Shown here in pieces: positions 48,736-57,350 of a stretch of 64,000 nucleotides of DNA; position 1 is the stretch's first letter; each line of letters begins with the position of its first letter. The position numbers were made by a program, and so were the translations under genes. Below the pieces are notes generated by a model. The model was not told where the DNA came from. It saw nothing but the letters and a program-made list of their open reading frames with translations, and made no database searches. The stretch is from contig NZ_JAKCMI010000024.1 in assembly GCF_021412585.1 (NCBI RefSeq), forward strand, positions 1 to 64,000, written 5' to 3'. The stretch comes from Halomonas alkalisoli (GTDB taxonomy: Bacteria > Pseudomonadota > Gammaproteobacteria > Pseudomonadales > Halomonadaceae).

Positions 48736-48818
48736 GCTCGAGCCTCCTGATTCGTCCTTGTGTCTCGCGTAGACTATCGCTTCCATGTCGCTGGTCACCA
48801 TAGCAGGGAAGAGGCTCG

Positions 48819-50123
48819 ATGAAACTGATCCACACCGCCGACTGGCACCTGGGCCAGACCTTCCACGGCCAGGAGCGCCATGTCGAGCATGGTGCCTTCC
48901 TCGACTGGCTGCTCCAGACCCTGGAGGCACGACAGCCCGACGCCCTGCTGATCGCCGGCGATGTGTTCGACGTGGTCAACCCCTCCCTGCGCGCCCAGGA
49001 GCAGCTGTACGGCTTCATTGTCGAGGCGCATCGTCGCCTGCCCGGGCTCGATATCGTGATGATCGCCGGCAACCACGACAGCGGCAGCCGCATCGAACTG
49101 CCCGGCCCACTGATGCGCCGCCTCAATGCCCATGCCCTCGGCCGGGTGAGTTGGTGCGACGACGGCAGCCTCGACGCCGAGCGCCTGCTGGTGCCACTGA
49201 CCGACGCCGATGGCGAGACCCGCGCCTGGTGCCTGGCGCTGCCCTTCCTGCGCCCCGCCGAGGTCACCGGCAACCGGCGCGAGAGCGCGACCGACGGCGA
49301 ACACGAAGGCGGCTACATCGCCGGTATCCAGCGCGTCCATCGGGAACTGATCGACGCCGCCCGCCGGCAGCGCCGGCCCGGGCAGGCACTGGTGGCCATG
49401 AGCCACGCCCACCTGCGCGGCGCCCAAGTCTCCGAGCACAGCGAGCGGCCCATCGTGATCGGCGGCGAGGAGTCGATCTCGGCGGCGCTGTTTCCCGACG
49501 ACATCGCCTACGTGGCACTGGGCCACCTGCACCGTCCGCAGCAGGTCGGCGAGCCGCGCATCCGCTACAGCGGCAGCCCCCTGCCGATGGACTTCAGCGA
49601 GGTGAACTATCCACACCAGGTGGTGGAGGTCACCCTCGAGGGCGAGGCCCTGGTCGGCAGCGAGTCGATTGCCATTCCCCGGGCGGTGGAACTCCTGCGT
49701 GTCGGCCCCGCCCCGCTGGACCAGGTATTGACCGAGCTGGAGGTCCTGCCACGCGAGGACCAGAAAGCGACGCCGGAGCAGGAAGCCTCGGCCGGGGACA
49801 CCCCTCCCCGCGAGTGCTGGCCCTGGCTCGAGGTACGCGTCGAACTCGACGCCCCCCGCCCCGACCTGCGCCACCGTATCGAGACGGCGCTGGCCGACTG
49901 CCCGGTGCGCCTGCTGCGCATTCACACCCGCTTTCCCGCCGCTACCGGCACCGGTCATGACCCACGGGTAACGCTGGAGAGCCTGGGCCCCTGCGCCCTG
50001 TTCGAACGTGCCTGGCAGGAGCGCTACGGCGCGACGCCGGACGCCGACACCCTGCGCGACTTCGACGCTCTGTGCCAGGAGGTGCTGCATCACGCGTCAC
50101 CCAGCGAGGAAGGCAACCCATGA
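48819..50123 (+). CDS. sbcD: Exonuclease SbcCD subunit D
   Basis: Mre11-type nuclease subunit, 434 residues. The five phosphoesterase motifs are present: HTADWHLGQTFHG, IAGDVFDVVNP, MIAGNHDSGSRI, AMSHAHLRG and YVALGHLHRPQ. A capping domain follows (about 280-410). With SbcC it opens hairpins and trims double-strand ends. Its stop overlaps the sbcC ATG. Confidence 0.96.
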   Translation: MKLIHTADWHLGQTFHGQERHVEHGAFLDWLLQTLEARQPDALLIAGDVFDVVNPSLRAQEQLYGFIVEAHRRLPGLDIVMIAGNHDSGSRIELPGPLMRRLNAHALGRVSWCDDGSLDAERLLVPLTDADGETRAWCLALPFLRPAEVTGNRRESATDGEHEGGYIAGIQRVHRELIDAARRQRRPGQALVAMSHAHLRGAQVSEHSERPIVIGGEESISAALFPDDIAYVALGHLHRPQQVGEPRIRYSGSPLPMDFSEVNYPHQVVEVTLEGEALVGSESIAIPRAVELLRVGPAPLDQVLTELEVLPREDQKATPEQEASAGDTPPRECWPWLEVRVELDAPRPDLRHRIETALADCPVRLLRIHTRFPAATGTGHDPRVTLESLGPCALFERAWQERYGATPDADTLRDFDALCQEVLHHASPSEEGNP

Positions 50124-53100
50124 AGATCCTTGCCATTCGCCTCGAGAACCTCGCCTCCCTGGCCGGCAACCACGAACTGGATTTTACCCAGCCGCCGCTG
50201 GCCGACGCCGGCCTCTTCGCCATCACCGGTCCCACCGGCGCCGGCAAGAGCACCCTGCTCGACGCCCTCTGCCTGGCGCTCTACGGCAACACCCCACGGC
50301 TGCGCGGGGCACGCCAGGACCAGGCGCGCCTGCCCGACGTCGGCGACAGCGACGTGACCAGCTTCGACCCGCGCACCCTGCTGCGCCGCGGTGCGGCTGG
50401 CGGCTACGCCGAGGTCGATTTCCTCGGCCGGGATGGGCATCGCTACCGGGCACGCTGGGCGGTGCGCCGGGCACGCGACAAGGCCGAAGGCCGCCTGCAG
50501 GCCGCCGAGCAATCGCTCACCGACCTCGAGGACGGGCGTCTTCTCACCGCCCAGAAGCGGGAGTTCGACCGCCTCCTGCCCGAGGTGCTGGGGCTTAGCT
50601 TCGAGCAGTTCACCCGTGCCGTGCTGCTGGCCCAGAGCGAATTTTCCGCCTTCCTCAAGGCCGATGACAACGACCGCAGCGACCTGCTGGAGCGACTGAC
50701 CGGCACCACCGAATACTCCGCCATCTCCATGGCCGCCTATCGTCGCGCCAAGGAGGCGAAGGGCGTCGTCGATACCCTGCTGGCCAGGCTGGCCGACGAT
50801 CTGCCCGCAACCCCTGACGTACGAGCCGAGCTGGAACGCGACTCCGAGACCACCCAGCAAGCCCTCACTCACCTGCAAAGGCAGGAGGAGTCGCTCAAGG
50901 CACAGCAGCGCTGGCACAGCGACGACGCCCACCTCAAGGCGGCCCATGTCGAGGGATGGGACCAGCAGCAGGCAGCCGACACCCATTGGCAAGCGCTGGC
51001 TGAGCAGCGTGCTGACCGCCGGTGGCGCCGCCTGATGGCTCCCCGCCGCCAGGACCTCTCCCGTCAGGCCCGCCTGCCCGAGCTGATCGCCGAGGCAGAG
51101 CATGCCCGCGACACCACCCGCCAGGCGCTGGCTCGGGCCCAGCAGGAAGCGCAGGACGCTACCGGCCTCCACCGCCAGGCCGCCCTGGCCCTGGAGGCGG
51201 CCATTGAAGCGCGCCGCAAGGCCGAACCCGACCTGAACCAGGCGCGTGAACAGCACCACGCCCTGACCCAGCGGCGGCGCGAACTGGCTGAGCTGACTGC
51301 CGAATGCGAGCGTGCTCGGGAGCAGGCCGCTCGGCACCGGGAGCAGCACCGCCAGGAGTATGAAAGGCAGCAGCAGCGGCTCGAGCAGCAGCGCCAGTGG
51401 CAGGCCACCCTGGCCGAATTGATGGGGAGTCACACCTACCAGCCTGCCGCCCGCCAGGCCATTCAGCAGGCCCACGACAGTGCCGCCAGCCGCCAGCTTG
51501 CCCTGGGCGAACTGCGGGGCGTCTGGCGCGAGTATCACGAGGCCGAGCGCGCTCATCGGCAGCGCGAAACGCGTCTTGCCGAAGCCCATGAACGCCTGGA
51601 GGCGCTGACCCGTGAGGGGCAGGCCGCCCGCCAGCGCCTGGAAGAGCGCCAGGCACACCACGACAGCCTGAGCGCCTTTATCGAACGGGCCCGGGCCGCC
51701 CGGAGCGACAGTGTGGTGATGCTCCGCGAAGGCCTGCAGGAAGGCGAGCCCTGTCCGGTATGCGGCGGGCGCGACCATCCCTGGCGCCAGCATCCCCCGG
51801 CCACCCCCGAGGCGGCCCAGCTCGCCGCCCAACAGGCCGCAGAGGAGCGCGAGCTCGATGACGCCCGGCAGAACTGCGAACAGGCACTGAATGCCCATCA
51901 GGAGCTGCAAGCGCAGTACAAGGTGGTGCGGGATACCCTGCAGCAGCACCAGAATGAGCAGCCGGCAGGCCAGGCGCGTCTGCAAGCGGCTCGCCAGGCA
52001 CTCGATGCCCACCCGTTGACGGAGGAACTGACCCCCGTGGCGGCGGACGAGCGTGACGCCTGGCTGAGCCGGCAGCGCCAGAACAGCAGCAACGAGCGCA
52101 ACACCCACCAGGCCACCCTTGAACGGCTCCACCGCGCCGAGGCCGAACTGGCACCGCTGGAGGAGTCGCTGCGCCAGGGTGAGCTGGCGCTGACGCGCCT
52201 GACGACCGAGAAGACCAACGCCGAGGCACGGCTGGCCGAGCTGGACGCACGCCGCCCCGCCCTGCAGCGCCAGCATGACGAGACCGCCGCCGCCCTGCGC
52301 ACCCTGCTCGGTGACTACGCCACGCCGGAGGCCTGGCAGCAACGACTCGATCACACCGAGGCCCAGGCCCGTCAGGCCCTGGATGCCGCCTTAAGTCGCC
52401 AACATGCTGCTGAGCAAGAGCTGCAACGCCTGACTCAGCTATTCGACCACCAGGAGCAGCAGCTCGGCGCCTTGCAGCAGGAGAGCGACCAGCTCGCTCG
52501 CTCACTCGGCGAGTGGCGCCAGGCGCACCCCGAGCTGGACGATGCCACCCTCGCCCGCCTGCTGGCCCAGCCTCAGGAGGAAGCCGACCGCGACGAAGCC
52601 CGGCTGCAGGCGGCGGAAGAGGCCAGCCAGCGCGCCGCCGCCACCCTGGCCGAACGCCGCACCGCCCTGCTTCGCCACCGCCGCGCCCAGGGGCTGGCCG
52701 ATGACGAAAGCGACCATGAGTTACTGGGCGAAGCGTGCGAAGCGAGGATCGCCAGGCGCCGTGACGCCCTGGCAGCCGAACGACAAGCCCTTGAACCCAG
52801 GCTGGCCGAGGCCCAACGAGCGCGGGACGACGCCGTTCATGCCCTGCGCGACGACGACCGCCGCCGGGCACGCCAACAGGCTGGCCAGGCCGAACTGGAA
52901 GCGGCGCGCACCGAGCATCACCGCTGGGGGCGCATCAGCGAACTGATCGGTTCCGCCGACGGCAAGGCCTTCCGCCGCATCGCCCAGGCCTACAACCTGG
53001 AACTGCTGCTCGACCACGCCAACGCCCACCTGGCCAACCTCGCCCCACGCTATCGCCTGGCGCGGGGCGGTAGTCCGCTGGGCATGCTGGTCATCGATCA

Positions 53101-53422
53101 TGACATGGGCGACGAGCAGCGTTCCGCGCACTCCCTCTCCGGCGGCGAAACCTTCCTCGTCTCCCTGGCACTGGCCCTGGGCCTGGCCTCGATGGCCTCG
53201 GGCAACCTGGTGATCGAGTCGCTGTTCATCGACGAAGGCTTCGGCAGCCTCGACCCGCAGTCGCTGGCACTCGCCATGGACGCCCTCGACGGCCTGCAGG
53301 CCCAGGGACGGCGCGTCGGCGTGATCTCGCATATCCAGGAGATGCATGAACGCATACCGGTGCAGATCAAGGTGGAACCGCTGGGCAACGGCGCCAGCCG
53401 GGCAAGGCTGGTGAGTGCTTGA
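50120..53422 (+). CDS. sbcC: Exonuclease SbcCD subunit C
   Basis: Rad50-type ATPase, 1100 residues. Walker A is ITGPTGAGKSTLLDALCLALYG near residue 35. Long coiled-coil arms follow, interrupted by the zinc hook CPVC at residues 545-548 (EPCPVCGGRDHP). The C-terminal lobe has the ABC signature HSLSGGETFLVSLALALGLAS and Walker B LFIDEGFGSLD. The start at 50120 overlaps the sbcD stop by ATGA; an upstream in-frame start is inside sbcD. Confidence 0.96.
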   Translation: MKILAIRLENLASLAGNHELDFTQPPLADAGLFAITGPTGAGKSTLLDALCLALYGNTPRLRGARQDQARLPDVGDSDVTSFDPRTLLRRGAAGGYAEVDFLGRDGHRYRARWAVRRARDKAEGRLQAAEQSLTDLEDGRLLTAQKREFDRLLPEVLGLSFEQFTRAVLLAQSEFSAFLKADDNDRSDLLERLTGTTEYSAISMAAYRRAKEAKGVVDTLLARLADDLPATPDVRAELERDSETTQQALTHLQRQEESLKAQQRWHSDDAHLKAAHVEGWDQQQAADTHWQALAEQRADRRWRRLMAPRRQDLSRQARLPELIAEAEHARDTTRQALARAQQEAQDATGLHRQAALALEAAIEARRKAEPDLNQAREQHHALTQRRRELAELTAECERAREQAARHREQHRQEYERQQQRLEQQRQWQATLAELMGSHTYQPAARQAIQQAHDSAASRQLALGELRGVWREYHEAERAHRQRETRLAEAHERLEALTREGQAARQRLEERQAHHDSLSAFIERARAARSDSVVMLREGLQEGEPCPVCGGRDHPWRQHPPATPEAAQLAAQQAAEERELDDARQNCEQALNAHQELQAQYKVVRDTLQQHQNEQPAGQARLQAARQALDAHPLTEELTPVAADERDAWLSRQRQNSSNERNTHQATLERLHRAEAELAPLEESLRQGELALTRLTTEKTNAEARLAELDARRPALQRQHDETAAALRTLLGDYATPEAWQQRLDHTEAQARQALDAALSRQHAAEQELQRLTQLFDHQEQQLGALQQESDQLARSLGEWRQAHPELDDATLARLLAQPQEEADRDEARLQAAEEASQRAAATLAERRTALLRHRRAQGLADDESDHELLGEACEARIARRRDALAAERQALEPRLAEAQRARDDAVHALRDDDRRRARQQAGQAELEAARTEHHRWGRISELIGSADGKAFRRIAQAYNLELLLDHANAHLANLAPRYRLARGGSPLGMLVIDHDMGDEQRSAHSLSGGETFLVSLALALGLASMASGNLVIESLFIDEGFGSLDPQSLALAMDALDGLQAQGRRVGVISHIQEMHERIPVQIKVEPLGNGASRARLVSA

Positions 53423-53524
53423 AGAGAATAGCTCGGCGCGCCGGGAGTTGACCCGGCAGCCGACTCACTTCCTCCAACTCCCTATCCCGATAGACATTTT
53501 TTACGTGCATCAGGACAACCGCAA

Positions 53525-53743
53525 TCAACTTAGCTTTCTTGTGACCGTGCAGTGGCACACATCACCGTCGATGCTATCAATGCGAACAACAACTGGGCGA
53601 TCCTCAGCCGGATCTTCGGTAAACAGGAGCCAGCTATTGGAATCGAGCCCCCGGACATATTCCCTGCCCACCTCAGGCTCCTTCACCTGATCAGTACCAA
53701 TCTTTGTGGTCATGCCAACCTCAAGACGTCTTATATCTTGCAT
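53525..53743 (-). CDS. Small hypothetical protein
   Basis: 72 codons. I do not recognise the family. TAGGAG lies 7 bp before the ATG. The product is acidic and soluble (WLLFTEDPAEDRPVVVRIDSIDG), which is the composition expected of a real protein in this genome; an overlapping plus-strand frame lacks both features. Base composition is lower in GC than the neighbours, so it may be acquired. No operon partner. Confidence 0.5.
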   Translation of the reverse strand: MQDIRRLEVGMTTKIGTDQVKEPEVGREYVRGLDSNSWLLFTEDPAEDRPVVVRIDSIDGDVCHCTVTRKLS

Positions 53744-53936
53744 GGGCTTCTCCTATATCAAAGAAAACAGAACAACACCTGCCAAGGCCGGCTCGGTGCG
53801 TCTTCATGCTGCCACCACCATACCTTGAAACCAGCGCGATGAGGGGTCCAGCAGCAAACGCCTTGCAGGGTAATCGGCTATATTTTTCCGGCTCTTCGTC
53901 GTTGGTTGTGGAATTCGTCCCATGAGCTGGACCAGG
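53744..53936. other. Non-coding stretch with no identified feature
   Basis: Part of the 333-bp gap between the small minus-strand gene and the phasin gene. Open frames here are short and without ribosome sites. I see no terminator or RNA structure; the functional-looking elements start at 53937. Confidence 0.5.
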
Positions 53937-53982
53937 GTGGGGCGCCATCCTCGGACGAGTCAGTGGGGCGGCATCCTCGGAC
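53937..53982. repeat. Direct repeat pair upstream of the phasin gene
   Basis: Two 20-bp copies of GTGGGGCGCCATCCTCGGAC at 53937-53956 and 53963-53982, differing at one base (GCGCC against GCGGC) and offset by 26 bp. They sit immediately upstream of the phasin palindrome. Confidence 0.8.
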
Positions 53983-53986
53983 TATG

Positions 53987-54024
53987 TTGCACTGCACAAA
54001 AATTCTTGTTATTGTGCAATGCAG
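53987..54024. promoter_or_regulatory. Inverted repeat upstream of phasin gene, candidate PhaR-type operator
   Basis: TTGCACTGCACAA (53987-53999) is nearly the reverse complement of TTGTGCAATGCAG (54012-54024), 11 of 13 positions, centred 71 bp before the phasin ATG. TGC/GCA-rich dyads of this type are bound by the phasin repressor PhaR in PHA-producing bacteria. The regulator identity is inferred; phaR is not in this window. Confidence 0.6.
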
Positions 54025-54076
54025 CAGAACGGAAATCTCCCGTTCCATCGCATTCAGAACCCCGGAGGTTCTCATC

Positions 54077-54499
54077 ATGACCAACGCATTCGCATTCGAC
54101 GCAAAGCAATTTGACACCGCCCAGCTTGAGTCCGTTTTCTTCGCCCCGGCGCGCGCCTTCGCCGCCCTCTCCGTCGACTTCACCGAAAAGCTGATCAATA
54201 CCCAGCTTGAGGCCACCAAAGCCTATGCCGACATCAACCTGACGCAGCTGCGCAGCCTGACAGAGGTCAAGGACGCCGAAGGCCTGAAGAGCTATCTGGA
54301 AGGCCAGCAGCAGGTGGTCCAGGACCTGACTGAGCGCCTGAAGGGCGATGCCGAGAAGGTAGTGACCCTGCAGCAGGAATTCGCTCAGGAAAGCCAGAAG
54401 CTGACCGAAAACAGCGTCGAGCAGGCCAAGGAAAGCGCCAAAGAGACTACCGAGACCGCCACCAAGGCCGTCAAGGAAGCCGCTCCCAAGGCCAAGTAA
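54077..54499 (+). CDS. phaP: Phasin family protein
   Basis: A 140-residue, mainly helical, amphipathic protein that coats polyhydroxyalkanoate granules. The phasin_2-type N-terminal region (FDTAQLESVFFAPARAFAALSVDFTEKL) is followed by LRSLTEVKDAEGLKSYLEGQQ and a C-terminal Ala/Lys/Glu-rich helix with TETATKAVKEAAPKAK. No PHA synthase is in the window. CGGAGG precedes the ATG at 54077. A palindrome upstream suggests repression by a PhaR-like factor, and a strong terminator follows, so it is a single-gene unit. Confidence 0.88.
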   Translation: MTNAFAFDAKQFDTAQLESVFFAPARAFAALSVDFTEKLINTQLEATKAYADINLTQLRSLTEVKDAEGLKSYLEGQQQVVQDLTERLKGDAEKVVTLQQEFAQESQKLTENSVEQAKESAKETTETATKAVKEAAPKAK

Positions 54500-54539
54500 G
54501 CCTTTGCCCCCGCCCGGGGGCCACGAAGACGCCACATCC

Positions 54540-54572
54540 CAGGCCGCCGATCCATGATCGGCGGCCTGTTTT
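54540..54572 (+). terminator. Rho-independent terminator of phasin gene
   Basis: Perfect 13-bp stem CAGGCCGCCGATC/GATCGGCGGCCTG with a CAT loop, followed by TTTT. Confidence 0.92.
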
Positions 54573-54662
54573 CGATCGGGGGGTAGCAGATCGCAAGTTC
54601 CGCGAAACGACGCGGCTGGCTCGGCTATGCTGGATGAGTCAGGTAAACTCAAGGGAGGCGTC

Positions 54663-55541
54663 ATGAGGGGATTTGCATTGCACGGCATGCGTTACCTGGG
54701 CCTGGTGCTGCTGTTGGCGCTTGCCAGCCCGGCGCTGGCAGACGAAGTCAACTGGCCGCGGATGGCCGAATCGGCGGACGGCGTGCCGATTGCCTACGAG
54801 GTGCAGGGCAGCGGCGAACCGACGCTCGTCTTCATTCATGGCTGGAGCGGCGATGGGCGGTACTGGCGCGGGCAGCTACCGTACTTTTCGCAGACTCATA
54901 GAGTGGTGACGGTCGACCTTGCCGGGCACGGCCACTCTGGCCTGGAGCGTGAGTCCTTCACTACGCCAGCCTTCGGGGAGGACGTGAAGGCGGTACTGGA
55001 CGACCTGGAAGTGGAGCAGGCGATCCTCATCGGACACTCCATGGGCGGCCCGGTCAGCGTGGAAGCGGCACGCCTGATGCCGGAGCGCGTGATCGGGATC
55101 GTGGGCGTCGACACCTTCCACCACGTGGCCTCGGAGATCAGCCAGGAACAGCGCGACGGGATGCTGGAACCGCTCCAGCAAGACTTTGCACCGGCCGCAC
55201 GCCAGTTCGTCGCATCGATGTTCATCGAGAGCACCGACCCCAAGCTCCGCGACTGGGTCATGCATGACATGGCGGCCGCTCCGCCGGAGGTGGCCATCAG
55301 CGCCATGGAAGATATGCTAGCGCGGCATGCCGATGGTGAAGCGGCACGGCATTTCAGGGAGCTGACGATACCCGTGATGGCTATCAACTCCGACCTGTGG
55401 CCGACTGACATCGAAGCCAACCGGCAGCTCCTGCCCGAGTTCGATGCCGTTATCATGGAAGACACCGACCACTTCCTGCACATGGCCAGGCCGGAGGCTT
55501 TCAACCGTGAGCTGGAGCGGATGATCGGCACGCCACCATGA
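54663..55541 (+). CDS. Exported alpha/beta hydrolase
   Basis: A 292-residue alpha/beta-hydrolase-fold enzyme with a signal peptide (LGLVLLLALASPALA, cleavage before DEVNW). The oxyanion segment LVFIHGWSGDGRYW, the nucleophile elbow IGHSMGGP (Ser), the acid in NSDLWPTD and the His in DTDHFLHM form a complete triad. An esterase or lactonase in the periplasm is likely; the substrate is unknown. AAGGGAGGCGTC precedes the ATG. Confidence 0.88.
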   Translation: MRGFALHGMRYLGLVLLLALASPALADEVNWPRMAESADGVPIAYEVQGSGEPTLVFIHGWSGDGRYWRGQLPYFSQTHRVVTVDLAGHGHSGLERESFTTPAFGEDVKAVLDDLEVEQAILIGHSMGGPVSVEAARLMPERVIGIVGVDTFHHVASEISQEQRDGMLEPLQQDFAPAARQFVASMFIESTDPKLRDWVMHDMAAAPPEVAISAMEDMLARHADGEAARHFRELTIPVMAINSDLWPTDIEANRQLLPEFDAVIMEDTDHFLHMARPEAFNRELERMIGTPP

Positions 55542-55663
55542 GACAGCCGAGGGTGCCAGGTCCAGAGCCAGCAGAGCTCGCTGGCAAGAATGTTAGCTAC
55601 CAGGCTGGGAAGTTTCATAGCACCACGCTACAAGATGCGACATCCAACCTTGCCGAACGAACA

Positions 55664-55688
55664 CTATGCGCATATCTTATGCGCATAG
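55664..55688. promoter_or_regulatory. Double-palindrome operator of ccdAB
   Basis: Perfect inverted repeat CTATGCGCATA-TCT-TATGCGCATAG. Each arm contains the self-complementary decamer TATGCGCATA (55665-55674 and 55678-55687), giving two palindromes 13 bp apart. It lies 20 bp before the ccdA GTG, where the CcdA-CcdB complex autoregulates in known systems. Confidence 0.75.
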
Positions 55689-55707
55689 CCCCTGCGAGGC
55701 CATTTCA

Positions 55708-55953
55708 GTGAGCCAGTCCTACGATGTACAAGCCCCTAAGAAGGCCACCAACGTGAGCATCAACAGCGACCTGCTTCAGCAGGCGAGGCATCTCGGGATC
55801 AACCTGTCAGCGACGTTCGAAAACGCCCTATCTGAAAAGGTGCGTGCGGAGCAGCGCGAGCGGTGGCGGCGAGAAAACGCTGACGCCATCAGTGCCTACA
55901 ATCAATACACTGAGAAGCACGGCACCTTCGGTGATAACGAGCGGCAGTTCTGA
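55708..55953 (+). CDS. ccdA: CcdA-family antitoxin
   Basis: 81 residues from a GTG at 55708 (GAGG upstream). The N-terminal ribbon-helix-helix (ATNVSINSDLLQQARHLGIN) binds DNA; the C-terminal CcdB-neutralising tail shows the family pattern RWRRENADAISAYNQY..HGTFGDNERQF-like spacing (residues 50-81). It overlaps ccdB (TGATG). A longer in-frame start at 55666 would run through the operator and is unlikely. Chromosomal ccdAB modules are usually mobile or stabilising elements. Confidence 0.92.
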   Translation: MSQSYDVQAPKKATNVSINSDLLQQARHLGINLSATFENALSEKVRAEQRERWRRENADAISAYNQYTEKHGTFGDNERQF

Positions 55954-56270
55954 TGACCCAGTTCCACGCCTACCAGAACCGCAACCCGGCCTCGCGTGAA
56001 CGTTACCCCTACCTTCTCGATATCCAGAGTGACTTGCTTGGCGAACTCCGAACGACCGTGGTCGTACCTCTATGCCCTGCCGACCTGGCCGAAAACATGC
56101 GCCTTTCTCATCTGAATCCAAGCCTCGAAATCGACGGCAGGCGCTATGTCGCCATGACACAGGAGCTTGCAGGTATCGAAAGAAAACGTCTCGGCAAAAC
56201 CGTTCATGATCTTGGCAGCTATAGAGAGCAGATAATTGCTTCCATCGATTTCCTTATGTCAGGCATCTGA
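55953..56270 (+). CDS. ccdB: CcdB-family gyrase toxin
   Basis: A 105-residue toxin that poisons DNA gyrase. N-terminal QFHAYQNRN, the LLDIQSDLLGELRTTVVVPL sheet and LNPSLEIDGRRYVAMTQELAGI are family segments. The C terminus is FLMSGI: the terminal Gly-Ile of F-plasmid CcdB is kept, but the preceding Trp, important for gyrase binding, is Ser here. Translationally coupled to ccdA. Confidence 0.92.
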   Translation: MTQFHAYQNRNPASRERYPYLLDIQSDLLGELRTTVVVPLCPADLAENMRLSHLNPSLEIDGRRYVAMTQELAGIERKRLGKTVHDLGSYREQIIASIDFLMSGI

Positions 56271-56355
56271 TGCGATCAGCGAGTATGCTATCGCTAACGA
56301 AGGTGCCTTCCCTCCACCAGGTCTCTCACCTCAGCCCAGCAGCTTTCGCCCTTCG

Positions 56356-56794
56356 CTACCTATCCGCACCCATATACTTGACCCTGCGGTAGAACACCAC
56401 GAGAGGTCCCCCGCCCAGCATCATGCCCAGGCCCGCGACCACGACGACCAAGGCGTCATAGGCCACGGTGCCGGACGTAGAGTACACCCCCACCAACACG
56501 CCGACGTGGCGCACCACCAGATAGACGCCAATCAGGAAGGTACCGGCCCGCACCAGGTCGTCATCCTTGACACGAACCTCGCCATCGCCATGCAGCCAGG
56601 CGGCCGGCGAAGCACCACAGCAATACGCCGCCCAGCATCGGCACGGCCACCGTAGCAATCAGCATCGGTAACACCGCGACAGACCAGAACTCGCTGCCCA
56701 TGGGCCCTAACAGCGCTGGTAGCACCGAGAACAGCGTCTTCAGAAAGAGGTAAAGGCCCAGCACTCGGATCAGCAGGATGGAAAAGGGCTTCAT
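56356..56794 (-). pseudogene. Frameshifted small membrane protein gene
   Basis: Two overlapping minus-strand frames make one protein: MKPFSILLIRVLGLYLFLKT to FAGRLAAW in the first frame (from 56794, with GGGAG before the ATG), then HGDGEVRVKDDDLVRAGTFL to VKYMGADR in another frame (ending at 56356). The shift is near 56590. The joined product would be about 145 residues with four hydrophobic helices. The family is not recognised. It lies 12 bp after the preceding minus-strand gene, so it is at the end of an operon. A sequencing error cannot be excluded. Confidence 0.7.
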
Positions 56795-56806
56795 GGCGTC
56801 TCCCGG

Positions 56807-57160
56807 TTATTCTGCCGCCTCATCGTCGACGATGGGCGTACCCAGCGTATCGATCATCATGCTGTGACACTCGACCTCAAACCACTCATCGAAACGTTTC
56901 AGGGTACGCTTTGGCCAAAGCGAAGGGACGGTGTACCACGCCTCCAGCTCCGACTCGAACAGGTTGCGCCAGTTGGCCTTGACCCACCGCCTGACCTCCT
57001 CGGGCGATTCGGATACCTCATCGCTCACCAGGTAGACGATGCGGTCGTGGTTGACCTCTTCCGCGGTGACTGGGCTGCCCCCCGGCGAGGGATCGGCATC
57101 GTTGATCCACTGCACGGCAGGGGCCTTGTAGCGCAGTAATAGAGCTGATCGATTCAACAT
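56807..57160 (-). CDS. Conserved hypothetical protein
   Basis: A 117-residue acidic soluble protein. LLLRYKAPAVQWINDADPSP at the start, NHDRIVYLVSDE in the middle, and a Trp-rich block (ESELEAWYTVPSLWPKRT) followed by an acidic end recall a recurrent gammaproteobacterial hypothetical family, function unknown to me. GGAGGG precedes the ATG. It sits between the restriction-modification remnant and the frameshifted membrane gene on the same strand. Confidence 0.75.
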   Translation of the reverse strand: MLNRSALLLRYKAPAVQWINDADPSPGGSPVTAEEVNHDRIVYLVSDEVSESPEEVRRWVKANWRNLFESELEAWYTVPSLWPKRTLKRFDEWFEVECHSMMIDTLGTPIVDDEAAE

Positions 57161-57208
57161 AGGTTTTCCCTCCCCTCCATTCGACAGGTTGATTTCTAGA
57201 TATGGCGA

Positions 57209-57350
57209 CTAGCCTGTCGTTTCCGCTGCACTCTTCTTCCGCCGCCGGTCCGCGGGCTTCTGCCTGGCCTTCTCCACCTTGATCCGCGCCAGCAGCGCTT
57301 CGGCGGAAACAGAGGTTCCACAGCTTCTGGACGATATCGTTCTGGGTCAT
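57209..57350 (-). pseudogene. Remnant: hsdM start joined to an hsdS-like end
   Basis: The ATG at 57350 opens MTQNDIVQKLWNLC, the start of type I methyltransferase HsdM. After 14 codons the frame is lost, and a second frame reads SAEALLARIKVEKARQ followed by a basic tail to the TAG at 57209-57211, which is how many HsdS subunits end. The roughly 2.5-3 kb between these points in an intact locus is missing, so this looks like an internal-deletion scar. The ATG overlaps the fic stop, showing the former operon fic-hsdM-hsdS. Confidence 0.65.

Noticed and set aside
50090-52354. A 754-codon open frame on the minus strand opposite sbcC
   Set aside because: It is antisense to a fully conserved SbcC with intact motifs; long opposite-strand frames are expected in GC-rich DNA.
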